From Circinella umbellata (Eukaryota; Mucoromycota; Mucoromycetes; Mucorales; Lichtheimiaceae), in the NCBI GenBank assembly GCA_025093555.1, contig JAIWNF010000005.1, positions 496,001 through 560,000 of the forward strand: 64,000 bases of DNA, written 5' to 3'. Shown here piece after piece: positions 42,440 through 55,757 of the stretch. Both the position numbers and the translations under genes were made by a program. Positions within the stretch are counted from its first letter, which is position 1. Every line of letters begins with the position of its first letter. The notes beneath the pieces are model-generated. The model worked only from the letters and a program-made list of their open reading frames with translations. It had not been told where the DNA came from and searched no databases.

Positions 42440-44645
42440 ATCATATCATTATATGATAAGCATAATAATATCGCCCTTTGTAAGTGGGTAATGATAATAC
42501 ACCAACGGGACAGATGATGTTTGTTGCATCGAATACATACATCTTTCCTGTTTCTGTTCTAAATGTGTCTTTTCCGTGTGGGTACCCATATTTTGATAAT
42601 CTGACATTATCTGCGATACGTATAAGACACAAAACATGCTTGTCTGCTGTTTGAAATCTATGCAATACATAAGGTTTTTGATACAGTAAATGAAATAAAT
42701 ACCTATATCAATAATATAACTTCTATAAAAGAAAGTTGTTAGTGTTATTTTACCAAGATATTCATGTGCGAAAAATAGTATTAATTCTCCAAAAAATGTT
42801 CGCCATTCTGGAGGATCAGTGGCCTTTGGATTGTTAGCATAGATATCAATACGTAATGAGACTTGTACAAAAGTGCCCTTATTATTTGAACCAAGCGGTA
42901 GCTGACAATCGTATGTTATATCTTTAATTAATAATCGTTTTTCAACTGTAATATTTGTATAAGAGGTGGTAACGAGGATTGTGCTATATTGCATTCTCTC
43001 ACCCAAAAACATCGAAGATATTACATAAGGTTCCAAGCATTTGCAAATTGATCGGTTGACGTTTCGCTCAAGTGTGGTCCCCATATCTCCTGGCCATTAA
43101 TAGACTGGTCACTCCAAACTGGATTAGTTTTTTTTTTTACATTATCCATTATAGTTGATACATTTGGACGTACTACTATTTGGTAATGTCGACTAGCAGC
43201 CAGGAGGCAGATATGATTTGCACTGTTGACATTAAGTCTCTGTGAAGATTTAATTTTTCTAACAAAGAGTCCTACAGATCGTTTTATACATCGCGCACTA
43301 TAAATTGGCATACATCCAAGTTGTCGCAGAATATAGGGTAGATGACGTGCATAATGAAGGTTTATGTTGTATAAATTTCCTGGTAGTTTAGTCCTTGCAA
43401 ACTGATGCCACTTGTTTAACTCGCTAAAAATTAAAGTATATATTGATTCTATATTAATATAATATAACAGTGTATTATAGCAATATATAGAAAAAATGGT
43501 ATTATTATGGAATGATCGTTTAATACAAACCTTTTAATAGTATCAATATTATAGTGTGTTAGCTCCCACGATGAAGATATAGAGCAAGCTTTGACTAAAG
43601 CTGCCAGCGCATCAAGTGCTTCTATTGAACACCCAGCTGCTTCAAGTTGTTCAAGTACAATAGTAGGTATAACATATAGTAAGGACATAATATAGTCAAC
43701 CGCCACCGCTTCTTTTGCTTGGGTCAATATATCTAAAATACAACCAATTAGAAACAAATCGATCACAAGTATTATATATGAGAATATATTTTTCAAGGAA
43801 AGGAAAAAGAACTAGGTCGAAAATACCTTTGATCCTTCCTTCAAATGTCTCTGGCCATAAAGCTTGAGACGAAATGACAGCATGACTGACTGCCACCTTT
43901 TGTTTGTTGTTACGAAGAAGATATGGTGCACCGAATGCTGGATTTGTGATCATTTCCCAAATATGTGGCGAAATATTATACCCAAATAAATGTAGACTAT
44001 CACAACCAAAAAAAAGCAGTGACGAAAATGATAATAAATCCCCAAAAATAGATAAGAGTGTATACTGTGCTCCTAATATATAGTAAAAAGAAAATCACCA
44101 TAATTATGTCAATTGTATTAACGGTTATATGTACTGTACATGTTTGAAAACCCAGTCTTTTCAATTACCTTATCCCCATTCTTATAATCATCTTTTGTCC
44201 TCAATGTGTCAACCTCTTTAGTACCACCGTAGTAATGACCATATCCTCTCCTCCGTGAAGAATTATTACCATTTTCATGTTCTATATGACCACGACGCTC
44301 TTTTGATGATACGCTCTCCAATGACACTGAAGGTATAAGGCAAAGACGACAGCCAAAAATCGACTGACGGCCACCATGGTGAGCTATAGATGCACTTCTA
44401 GGAATATCACCAGTAGCCATAATCAAATGAGCTCTTAAGTGTCTTGTATTACCATCGTCACAAGCTACCTCCATACCAGTTGATTCTAGTATTTTCAATT
44501 CTTGAATCAAAGGAGCAAGAAGCGTGTCAAGGTTTTCCCCACGTGATGATGTAGAAATAATAGGAGTTTGTATCATATTATTATCTTTATAGCTATAATA
44601 ATTAATTAAAACGAGTTTTATTTAAGTTTAATACTTGATCTTTTG

Positions 44646-44676
<31 letters not shown>

Positions 44677-46012
44677 TATGCTCTTACGTACAGTTCTTTT
44701 ACAGGAATATTCATTAGAATAGCATGTACGATAGTCATAGAAACTGAAGAATAAATGAATGGACGGAACTCATCAGTATATAATATAATGGCAAGGTCGT
44801 TATCACCCCATGACCCCGGTTTGGACTTCATTCGCATCGAAAATGTCTCGTAATTTTCCATCACTTGATTTCAGTTCGGATATTGATTTCAACAGGTGTA
44901 TTGTTCCTTTGTGTGCAACAATACAAGCCAATTGCTCTGCCAATGGTAAATATTGCATAATCGCAATAGGAACTTTTGTGTTACTATTACCACCACTACG
45001 ATATCTTGTCTTATTACATCTAATATTCGGACAGTGTGACTGATTATCATCATCCAAAAATAAATGGCAACCATCACGACAGATATCATATACATGTTTC
45101 TTCATGAGATAAAGTGACATAAGGAGATTTTCTGTTAGGTAAGGGGATAATATTCGAAACAGGTCCACCGGTATGTTCTGTTCATATTATAGCAATAATA
45201 ATATATATATCAAGCAGTAGACAGCAACTACGTTATAAACGCTAATTAATCCATAAAACAATACATCCTACCATCAGTTTGGGTTTTAGCCAGAGTGATG
45301 ATTTGATTTGAAAAAGTCACCATTCAATTATAAACAGCATCAGAAAGATGGAATTGCTCAATAATTGACAATAGTTCAAGACTCATTGTTTCAGTTGATG
45401 TCAATCTGTATTGATCAGTTGGTATTGTATACTTCAGTGATTGTGCGTCAGGATCTATGATAATATCTGTTGTATCTCTCATCGCTCTTACTGTATCTAC
45501 TAATTAGGGTTCATCAGGGAAAGGGGAATCTTCTGGTAATAGTAGATTTTGAGCTCCATTGTCAACATCAATTTCGCATATAAAGTTGGTTGCATTATAT
45601 CCATCGTGATCGTATTCACCTTGATCATAATCGATTTGGTCATAGCTGTCGTTTTGCTCGTGTAGCAAACTTTCATTAGTGTTGGAGTCGTGCACGGAAA
45701 TAGTTGCTGATGCAGCTAATTGAAACTGAGTGTCATTAGAACTTGTGGCCATCAATACTTGCCTTAGACTATTCATGCGTGTGTTGCCACTATGTTGGCT
45801 ACTTAATGAAATGCTACTGTCGCTGATTGTAGTATGTTGTTGAATGTCGTTGTTGGAAGTAAAAAAGAAACCTAGATCAAGAAATCGTGAAGTACATGGC
45901 TGTACTCATTGTTCTACAGTATTCATGTATTTTTCTATGAAACATTTTCTTTCATCAGATTTAATTTTATCTCGTGGATATGAATTTAAGCAGTATTGGT
46001 ATTGTCGAGACA
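42440..46012 (-). pseudogene. CACTA/Plavaka-type (Tnp2-like) transposase, degenerate
   Basis: The minus-strand, multi-exon gene starts at MSRQYQYCLNSYP (46012) and ends near 42440. Blocks in order are an acidic N-region (45504-45776), HLFLDDDNQSHCPNIRCNKTR (a CxxC-like cluster), KPGSWGDNDLAIILYTDEFR followed by PF, HHGGRQSIFGCRLC, ALWPETFEGRIKG, LHYARHLPYILRQLGC then MPIYSARCIKRSVGLF, and FFGELILFFAHEYLGK. The D-x-F-x-PF, HxG...CRxC and YSARxxxR...F wordings fit Tnp2 (PF02992) and DUF4218-like regions of CACTA/Plavaka transposases. In-frame stops after TVEQ, after PDEP and in SDAVYN, plus frameshifts, show it is dead. I could not identify CACTA-type terminal repeats or a target duplication. 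Confidence 0.65.
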
Positions 46013-46197
46013 TTTTGTGGGAAGTACACAGTTGAAATAAAAACAAATGGGTCAGTTGATTATCAAGCCTTATCATACAACCACTTCAGGGACCCCCTTT
46101 TTTTCTTCTTTTTACTTTTGTTTACGATTCTAACGCCTTTTTACGATCTATAATTCATTCACTTTCTTATTCTGCTGTAACTTTTAAAAGATAACTA

Positions 46198-47203
46198 ATG
46201 CCACCGAAAACTAACATAAACAACGAAGTAGCGGAATTACGCTGCCAAGCTACCGATCTCTCAAATCAAATTGGATCGATTTATACTGAACTAACTAATA
46301 ATACGGTAGAGTTCAGAACTTTCAAAGAATCATATGATCGTCAACAACTAGATTTGAATAGCTTGCTGAGAAATATAAAAGAAGGGATTGAATCGTTGCG
46401 TGTAAGCATTGAGCAGAACAATGCGTCAAACAACGAAACACAAACATCTGAAGACACAGAAATACTGCAATAGCCTGTTAATAAAGACAATATAATTGTT
46501 GCTCCACGTATGATCGAAGTTGGTTCAGATGAAACTAGAACACGTACAAAATTACCAATTAAAAAGGATCACATCATCTCATTGGTGATCAAACGTAAAG
46601 TCAAGAAATGACAGATAAAAGTGCAGAAGGCTTGTACCAGACAATGATCAATGAGCGAAATCAAGCGCTAGAAGCTTTTGCTGAAAAACTAAACATCATG
46701 TTGAAGACTAAAAAAAGGAAATCAATGCATCGTGAAATAAACAGTAATGCTTCGTTAGATCCCCAAATAAATATTTCACAACTACGAAAGATGGCACCCG
46801 TATCTTGGGCCAAGTTAAATGAACTTGATAAAACACGGTCATTGGTATATTTGAGAAGTGTGTTTTTAAAAAGATTGGTGTTGACATTAGTGTATGCAAG
46901 AAAAGTTTGACCGCTGAGCACGTTTTGAGCGAAAGTTGGAATAATATGATGGGACGAGCAAAACGTCTTTATGCCGAATACAAAACAAACTTACGAGATA
47001 ATAGCGATACTAATCAAAGTACACACGAAGTTCTAGATGATACAGCTATGTATGATACCGAACAAGCATCACCTGTGTCAGTGGAGCGACAAGAATATAC
47101 TGAAAATATACAAGACATCAAGAAGTATTTTTTCAAGCATATTTACTCTAGCGTTTATTATTCAGCGTTATTGATTTTTCATTCTATATTTATTTTAGTT
47201 TAA
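46198..47203 (+). pseudogene. Coiled-coil protein, probable second gene of the CACTA-like element
   Basis: Three collinear frames (46198-46473, 46608-46910, 46907-47203). The first is a clean coiled coil (VAELRCQATDLSNQIGSIYT) that ends at a TAG. The second contains ISQLRKMAPVSWAKLNELDK. A frameshift near 46870 leads into SVCKKSLTAEHVLSESWNNM and an acidic tail. It is transcribed divergently from the transposase, with about 190 bp between the starts, the arrangement expected for a two-gene transposon. The function may be DNA binding (TnpA-like), but no known domain is visible. Confidence 0.45.
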
Positions 47204-49144
47204 CTCAAGAAGAAACCGATCTCTTGAATAAAATGTAATAAGTTGGTAACTCTATATAAATTTTCATAAGATTGACATTTAATCAAATATTAACTGTTAA
47301 TGTATAATTTCTTTTAGAATGACAAGCTCTCGAGGATGAGAGATGTTGGCTAGTTTGGAAAATAATCATGACATTAATGATGATGTTCTTATGAAATATT
47401 AATCAAAATAACGTAATATCTCTAATAGAATATATTGCTATGATTAATATGAATCTGTATTGTTTGGGAAATAATTGTAAAATGTGGATGTGGAAACCAT
47501 TATTATTTTCTAGCTTTGTTTGGTGTAGTATATTTGGTATTGTAATGACGCGTTATTTTTAGCTTATTTGCTTTTAGTATGTATATGGAATTTCTGGTTC
47601 TGTTTGGTTTGGTAACCCATGGTTTTTTTAAGTGAATTCTAGTTTGGTAAATTGTTAAATAACACGCACTTTTCACTAAACTAAACTTTACCAAGAACTA
47701 TTTAAGATAACTAGAAATATTTTTTACCGTGTGAGCTTACATTTAAAAATTCCAAGTACATATGCGCTTTCATACTACTGCTATAAGAATGAACCATTAT
47801 TATAACGGAACATTAATATAACAATAAAGAATTACTATCTAGAAACACCGAGTTATGTTTTAATTTTCACAGAAAAAAGAAACGACAATCTACCTGCCAC
47901 AAATTCACAATCAAATTTTACGTACCGTCCCCAAAAAAATAAATCCACCAATACCGAACGTAATCCGAAATATATGCCTGTTTTTATTTGTCTTCAAATT
48001 ACTCTGTTGTCTACTTACTCTCTTATGGTAACTTTTTCGAATGTTAAATATGAAAAAACAATCATTCTCCCCACAACCATACAGTAGACAGCTAATTTTT
48101 TTATTCATATTATTTCTCTTGTTATTTATTTTTGCTTACTATCATACATCACTGTAAAACCACACATATTTCTACTACGTCATTATTGGCAATCAATCAG
48201 TCAAATAAATTACTTTACCTCCGTATATATTTTTGAATAAAAGTTGAAGTAGTACGTCGGTTGAATTCAATAGCCGAAGATCTCTCTTCCACGATGTATG
48301 TATGATGAAAGAACGATTGCTGAAGCATACGTACAACAACCAACAAAATAATTTCAAAATAACAAATGGTAAAGAATAACATTATCTGTACCTGAAAATG
48401 ATCCACAGTCATACGCCTTGTGAAGTAACATTTGATGAAACGATTGGTCAATTCACAACGCTTTTACAAACGTCGCTATCCTGCTCAAAAAATAATAAAA
48501 AACTCAGAAGTAGGGATGATGATTTAAAAATATAAAACCTTCGGAAAAAATAAAAAGTAAAACTTACGGATGATCAATTACAATGCTATACAGACAGCAT
48601 GAAGTTAATAAAAGTACGTACACGAAACGATACGTAGTGAATTCGCCACTCGGTATCTATGCTATTTAATATATTCAACCTGAAGACGTCTATTCATCGT
48701 AAATAGTAACAATTCGAGAAGATAAAGAACATTGTGTTTTTATGCATGTCGATCCATCCCATACACTCCTTTGGATTAATGTTCGATCCGAATCAAAAAC
48801 TGTGAACGTATCAACGAACCTTTGATCGAACTCTACTGAGAAAAGGAACAACAATATGGTTGTCATTTCTACTGTATCTATATTATCTTATAGTGTATTT
48901 GTTACTACTCTATGTTACTACCTATCAAATATACCTATATATGGTTTTTAGTAATAATAACAACAACAAAAATAAGATTTACGCACAATTGTTTATACAG
49001 TTACAAATACAATATTGCCTCGGAAAAAACTCTTTAACAGTTACTATTCAATATTCATCTATTTGTTTATTTTTGTATATATGTATATATCCAATAGCAT
49101 TGAATTTCATATCAACTCTCTTTTTTAAATTGCTGACAAGAGTA
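47204..49144. other. Intergenic region
   Basis: No gene recognised. It separates the dead transposon from UNG1. The 3' part is the UNG1 upstream region. Confidence 0.5.
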
Positions 49145-49205
49145 ATGGGGATGCTAAATGTTATTTCAAAGTCATCGTTTTTGAAAATTTTGAGACACGA
49201 GAAAA

Positions 49206-49210
49206 ACGCG
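49206..49210 (+). promoter_or_regulatory. ACGCG (MCB-like) motif upstream of UNG1
   Basis: ACGCG lies 70 bp before the chosen ATG at 49280, with GCGCGC close by. In fungi ACGCG is the MBF cell-cycle box of S-phase and repair genes. If the upstream ATG at 49145 is used instead, this would be coding sequence. Confidence 0.4.
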
Positions 49211-49279
49211 GTGTCTGCGCGCTTTTTTATTTTTGACACGAGAGTCTTTTCAACACAACTTAACGTTATATTATTAACA

Positions 49280-50894
49280 ATGCAAAACTCAAGCAACAAA
49301 CGACCATTAAGTGACGATAGTGATAAAAGTGGTAGTGCACCCAAGAAACAAAATGTTCGACAAGCGTCTTTATTGTCAATGTTCAAAAAAGCTACACCTG
49401 TTACTACTACTCCTGATTGTGGTGACAAAAAGAATGACACGACAGAAAAAGGAACTTCTACAGTTGACGCACTTGAAGTGTCATTAAACAATCAAAAACG
49501 TGAAACCAAAGATTTATTTAAGGATCTTGATGAAGTAATGAAAACTACATTGGAACTTGAACTTGATACAATGCATTATGAGTGGGCTAAAGTGTTGAAA
49601 CCTGAATTAACTAAACCCTACTTTATTGAGGTAACAATAAACATAAATATTACTTGGTGATATAGATTATATATATCTATTATGATGATTATTTAAATAT
49701 ATATTTTTATTACCATGTAGCTTAAAAAGTTTTTAAAAAAAGAAGCAGCAGATAAAAAGACCATTTATCCACCTGGTAAATTATTAACATATTTCTTTTA
49801 ATTATTCATTATAAGCTCTATTAATGTATTTCCTTTTCTATGTAGCTCCAAAGATTTATAGCTGGACAGATTTAACACCACCTTCACAAGTTAAAATTGT
49901 TATAATCGGGCAAGGTATGAAAAGGCTTAGTTTATTTATGTCATTATTTTGAAAATGTTAACTGGACGTGGCTGTGTAAAACATTAATTTTGTTAGATCC
50001 TTATCATGGCGTGAACCAAGCTCATGGTTTATGTTTCTCTGTTGCAAAAGGTGTTCGAATCCCTCCATCCTTGGAAAATATTTATAAAGCTTTAAAAAAT
50101 GATTATTCTGATTTTAAAGCACCAAAACACGGGTGAAGATTATTTTTAATTGCTATTATTGATATATAAATATAAATCTATAATATTGAATTTCGGCTTT
50201 TTCTTAATAGATTTCTAGAAAAATGGGCTCAACAAGGTGTATTAATGTTAAATACATCTTTAACAGTTAGAGCAGGAGAAGCTGCTAGTCATTCTAATAA
50301 AGGCTGGGAGAAACTTACTGGTAAGTTATTAATATCTTTTACTACTTTACGTCCAAAGTGAACTTTAGAAAAAATGGTGATTATTTACAAGAAATAATGA
50401 TAATAGACGCCGTAATCAAGCACATCAATGAAAAGAAGGCTCATGTTGTATTTATGCTTTGGGGATCACATGCCCAAGCCAAAGGTGCAAAAATTAATAA
50501 ATCGGTAAGTTGAAAAACTCTGAAGGATTGTCCGTGTCTATATATCTTTATTCAAGTGACAATGATATAAATAAATATATATATAATTTGACTCTATAGA
50601 AACATTTGGTATTGAAATCAGTCCATCCATCCCCTCTTTCAGCTTATCGTAAGTTCATAACTAATTTAGTCTAATAATCAGTAAACAACCCCCTCCTCCC
50701 CTTCTACTCCTCCCTTTCCTTCACAGAATAGAAATTTTGACTAAAACAAACATACAATACGCTGTTGACGCTTATATATGTATGTATATTTAATAGGGGG
50801 ATTTCTTACATGCGGCCATTTCAAGAAAGCAAACGAATATTTATTAGAAAATGCCAGAGATCCTATTAATTGGAATTGTCTTGCTGATGATTAA
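49280..50894 (+). CDS. UNG1: Uracil-DNA glycosylase, family 1
   Basis: Eight exons: 49280-49630, 49721-49775, 49846-49914, 49997-50132, 50211-50320, 50407-50504, 50600-50648, 50797-50894; 321 residues. It removes uracil from DNA to start base excision repair. The N-terminus is Ser/Lys-rich with a PCNA-interaction-like [10 protein letters not shown]. The catalytic core shows the water-activating GQDPYHG, the uracil pocket [20 protein letters not shown], and the minor-groove intercalation loop [11 protein letters not shown]. Exon phases all join cleanly. In-frame ATGs upstream at 49145 and 49151 would add a basic, hydrophobic leader of up to 45 residues (ISKSSFLKILRHEKNAVSAR), a plausible mitochondrial presequence. 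Human UNG uses alternative starts to make mitochondrial and nuclear forms. The next downstream gene is 3.3 kb away. Confidence 0.96.
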
Positions 50895-52519
50895 TTGAAT
50901 ATATATATATATATATTTCGAGTCACAACACAATACCAAGGACAACTTATAGTACTCATTAGGTTTCTCCAAATCATCACTTATTTGTTCTATTTGCTTG
51001 TGATTTCTTATCTTGTTCTTCTTTCACTTTCTCTAATTTGTATCTGTATATCTTTCTTTTTTCGTTTATATCAACAATGAATCATCGTGTATCAAAAATG
51101 AAAAACTTGTTTTTTTTTAAAAAAAAAAAAATAATGGCCAGGGTATAGATGGTGTAACTGCTAGTTACGGTAATAAATTATGTAGATCATCATCTTAAGA
51201 GAGACAAATGTCAACACATATCCTCAAAAGTAAAAGATGTTACGTATTGAAAGAAAGAAATGTAAATCATTGTTGTTTATGTTGCTAAGATAATAATAAT
51301 TTTTATTGAGATCAAATATCTTTTTAATCATCAAGTCCGTATATAAACTCAAATAAACGAAAAGTCTCACCTTATACATAAATCTCCAAAATAGTAAAAG
51401 GGGAATATGTATATATATTTGATCGTCAAATATGTATATGGACTTTTTAATAAACACTGCCTCGTAATACTGAAAGAAATTCACCGAGACGTTGTAAGTC
51501 CACACGGATTTTATAAGCATATGTACATGTACGTAGTAATGTGTTTTTTATTTCTTTTTGAGTAAAAAATAGTGTATACTGTATACTAATTAAGATCATA
51601 CAATCATTAGATAATATATACTAGAGATTCACTGCTACATAGACCTCCTAAATAGAATTGTTGAAGAAGTGGTGGGCTCTTTTACTACATACATGGGATA
51701 ATATGTTCGTCATGGATATCTTATGAGGAAATAGTTTAGTTTAAAAACATGTACAGCGCAATGTGAAAAATTAAATATAAGTACGTGCAGATTGATTTGG
51801 AAGATATCTTATAAAGTTGTCTTTTATATGGCAATACGTACTGTATTTTTACGTACAACTTGAATCCTGTGAAAGGAAACGAAGGAGTAATGGTAATAGT
51901 AGTAGCAGTATAATTACTAAAGCACTAATTATTTATAGTTATTTACCATGGTTCTTCAACAAATGAGCTTTTGGTGGGATACGGTTTTTTATAGTTTACA
52001 AACAAAACACAACTCTAATGTTTATTTGTTTATTACCTCCGTGCCCTATTTAGTGTATCCTCATAATATTATTACAAATAAACAAATATTATGCATCAAG
52101 GAATGATATGCATTATATAATGTCAGTAATAGCCAACTTCATAGCGAAAATGAAATTTTATTATGTAAGTTAAAGTACGCAAATCAACTTAATTTATTCG
52201 ACGTTATGGTGATGCATAGTTACGCGTTCAAGTAAATAGTAGTAACCATAGCAACTCCAACAAACAAACAAGTTTTTAAATCATGTTATTGATCTTTGAT
52301 AAAAAATAAGCTTTTTTATTGGTGTTATTACTTTTTTTCCAGATTGGCAAGTCAGTTGTGAAGTATAATAATCTATTACCCTATCAATAAAAAAAATCCC
52401 GGCTTTCTTGTTTTTTAAACCGTTTTGATGTGCTACGTAAAATGATAGCGGCAAGACCTTATACCTAGATAACTCCTTAAAGCAATATATAATTAAACTA
52501 TTTTTTTTTAAACATGAAT

Positions 52520-52555
<36 letters not shown>

Positions 52556-54191
52556 CACGCGCAAAGTGATACTGCTATTGTTACCAAAATAGTAATAGCT
52601 TATTAAAAACATTTGTATAAACAACAATTGTTGTCTTGGGGGGAAAAACATGATTACATCAAAAAAAAAAACCGTGGTTAGATTTAGGATTACATATGAA
52701 GGTGAGTAAGAGAAAATCTTTAACTTTAGTAACCCTTCTCACTCACAGTTTCTTCGTAGCCCATCATCAATACGTAAAAGAATTAAAAGTATCAATTTAT
52801 GATAATCCAAAAAAAAGACAAATCACTTTATATATTTTCTTCTTCTAAAAACAAAAACGTCATTACTGTACCATAAGTACCAGAAAAAGATAACCATGCT
52901 GTTATAATAAACTTTAAAAAAAATAAGCGATTGCGACAAAAAAGGAGGGAAGAAGCATGAGCAAAACCAAAACCAAACCTGTGGAGTTTAGATACCACGA
53001 TCATGGAATTACTTTAAGAAAAAGGAAAAAGAGGGATGGTGGAGGAGAAAGAGCGCGTACACACGGTCTAATAATAATGATAATAATAGGGAGCGATGAT
53101 AAATTATACAAAGTATGAATAAAAAGGGTTATTAAAGAAATAAAACTGATCTGAAGATCGGCAAGACATGTCGGAACAAATATATTTTACATAACTAATC
53201 AAATTGATGACATTAAGCATTGACATGCATTTTTCTTTTGCTTTCTCTCCTTCTTTTTCCTCTTTTCTCTTTTTTTTATGTGTCTTTACTATTTTGTTAA
53301 CCTCCTAACAACTCATTACCTCCTTTCGCCCTTTTTTGCACGCAAATAACAAGTAAAAAAAATGATGTAGAGATCACTATGTCATTTTGGTTACTGTGAT
53401 TTTTTTAATCCTATAACATTACACTATATCATGCTACATTTTATACGTAGCAAACAAAAGGGAAAAAAAAACTTCAACCTTAATAATTACATAGTATCAC
53501 CATAATATCAAATGTTCCCTAGGTCAAAAGCTAATTTTTTCCTCAATTCGTCACCTATTTTTTTTTATTACTGTTCCCCGTACATTGTCCGTGAATCACG
53601 ATAAAAAAAGTAGGGGAAAACACAATATGTTAATATAAACAAACAAATAAATTAACAAAAAAAAACGTTTATGATAAGAAAAAAAACCAACTTATTTAAT
53701 ATATTCGTATCTTGATTATATGCACAGAATTTGATAGATCCATAGCAGTGGTATACTTATTTTACGATTACAAGGTGAAGATACTTATAATCACAAATAA
53801 TATATAAAGCTATTGAGTATAGAAGCAGTAAAAAAAAAAAGAGGGAGGTGGGATGACACTGTATAGAATCTACCAGTTTATATGTGGCTGAAGTAAGGAA
53901 AAAAAAAGAAGGAGACACAGAGAGAGAGAGAGTATGAGAGCAAAGAAAATAAGGGGCTAAAGGGGATAGAGTTTTATGGACTTGAGATTATATGGATGGC
54001 TTTTTTTTTCTATGGTATCACAAAAAAACATATAAACATGTCTTTTTCACTTGGTTATGATCTTTTTTTAAGGAGAAAGTAAAGAAAATAAACATATAAT
54101 ATATTACGTTAGAAATATTAGAAAGCGCAAATTATTACTTTATTTTTTTCTTCTTTTTCTTTTATTCAAATAACTTACATAATTATCAAAG
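50895..54191. other. Long intergenic region
   Basis: A 3.3-kb stretch without recognisable exons. It contains a 34-A tract (52521-52554) and a small inverted repeat near 52702-52747 (GTGAGTAAGAG and CTTCTCACTCAC). Purine-rich DNA precedes the seven-helix protein gene. Confidence 0.5.
52521..52554. repeat. Poly-A tract, 34 nt
   Basis: An uninterrupted A run in intergenic DNA, possibly the tail of an old retroposed sequence. No body is recognisable upstream. Confidence 0.95.
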
Positions 54192-55757
54192 ATGGAGCTT
54201 TCCAATAATCCTTTACATGGTACTGAAATTGCTGATGCGCTTGTTCAGGCTATGCAACCTGATCCAACCGAATTAACTTCACAGATGATCGCATTAATTT
54301 CTACTACTGTAATGTGTGTTTTATTTGGTATCAAGACTTATAATGTTGATTTCAGATATTTGACTTATTCACGATGGCTTGTCATTGCTTTATACATTAA
54401 TTCTTGGGCATTTACTTTTGCTGCTATTCTTCTTGCTTCTACAAATAACGGTAAATAAAATAGATTGTTATATTACATGCCAAAAAATTAAATAAAATGA
54501 GATTACTCAATGATAAATAAAAACTGACTTTAAAAATTGTAGGAAACGCAATATCATGTCTACTTTCGGAACTTGCTTGTGATATTTTCTATGCCGGAAC
54601 AAAATTTATTATTTACTTCTGGTACAGGTTTTTTTTATTTGTTTGCTACACCAAATCAAGGGTGTTACTGAGGGGGGGGGAGGTAAATAAATATACTAAA
54701 CTATAACTATGGCGAATTTGATAAAAATAGGCTAGTTGAAAAAGTATGGGTTGTATCTGCTGTTCGTAAAGCCAGAATGAAGACTACGTCTTATAAGTTT
54801 CATTTACTTCTTATGACACCCTTCGCTATTACTTTTACTCTCATGGTAATTTGTCTTTTCTTTTTAAAGATACCATTATTAAAATTACTGTAAATAATAA
54901 TGAAGAAAAAAGATATAGAGTTAAACTAACTTTAATTAATTTTTCGACATTGCATTATATTAGATTCTCTTTCATATAGCTGAACTTTTGGAAGATGGAA
55001 CATGTATGATTGGTTTACAACCTATCGCTAGTATTCCGTTATTGGCCTATGATTTTGTATGTATACAAAATGCATCTATGCTAAAAAATACTTATTAAAT
55101 GTATTTACATAAAAAAGGTGAACTCATATCGACCCCTTTTTTTTTGACAGATTTTCAATTTGTACATGACAATTCTTTTTGTACGACCTTTGTTGAAAGC
55201 AGGCAAAAGTATTTCAACTGATTGGAAGTCAACTCGTCTCCATGATGTTGCTCGACGAACCTTGGTAGCTTCCGTTGTATGCTTATTTGTTTCTTTTGCC
55301 AACATTTTTGTATTGACTCTCATGAATGGTCGCGAACGAGGTGCTGTTTGTTTGGCTTGTTGTTATGTTGATGTAACCATTAATGTTGTCACTATTCACT
55401 GGGTAACTTTTATCTCAATCTTCCAATCCATTAAACTAGAATCACTTTACCTGTTTCGACGCGAAATCTTAATAGTAAGATACTCACTACCAATTCAAAA
55501 TGTTTCAAATATAATAATAGGTTACAAGTAATCCAGCTGGTAAGAAAACCAAGGACCATGTCAACAGTACTTCCAATCCTAATGAAACCATGCAAGCCAC
55601 ATTTTCTGTTGATCATAAAGAAAAAGGTGGATTTGGTGTTGGCATGGAGAATAACCTTAGCAACGGTCGATTTGTTATGGTTGTACCTCATCAAGATGAT
55701 GATTATGGAAGTCAATCTTCGGGTGCACCTGAAACATCTTTACACAAATCATTTTAA
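54192..55757 (+). CDS. Seven-helix fungal membrane protein
   Basis: Six exons: 54192-54450, 54543-54627, 54731-54845, 54964-55056, 55151-55402, 55521-55757; 346 residues. Seven hydrophobic helices can be seen: MIALISTTVMCVLFGI, WLVIALYINSWAFTFAAILL, IFYAGTKFIIYFWY, LLLMTPFAITFTLMILF, SIPLLAYDFIFNLYMTILF, LVASVVCLFVSFANIFVLTL and VCLACCYVDVTINVVTI. A hydrophilic Asn/Lys/Ser-rich tail of about 80 residues follows. The topology is receptor-like, with a short extracellular N-terminus and a cytoplasmic tail. No rhodopsin DRY or NPxxY motif is present. I think it belongs to the hypothetical 7TM families of Mucoromycota and basidiomycetes, ligand unknown. Confidence 0.8.

Noticed and set aside
42449..43084. 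Long minus-strand frame of 211 codons as an independent gene
   Set aside because: It is part of the degenerate CACTA-like transposase with intron-like hydrophobic read-through in the middle.
48860..49144. Upstream part of the long UNG1 frame as coding
   Set aside because: It is hydrophobic low-complexity sequence without similarity to UNG. It is open by chance before the plausible starts at 49145 or 49280.
52702..52747. Short inverted repeat GTGAGTAAGAG/CTTCTCACTCAC as a small RNA gene
   Set aside because: The stem is only about 11 bp with a long AT-rich loop, and there is no other support.
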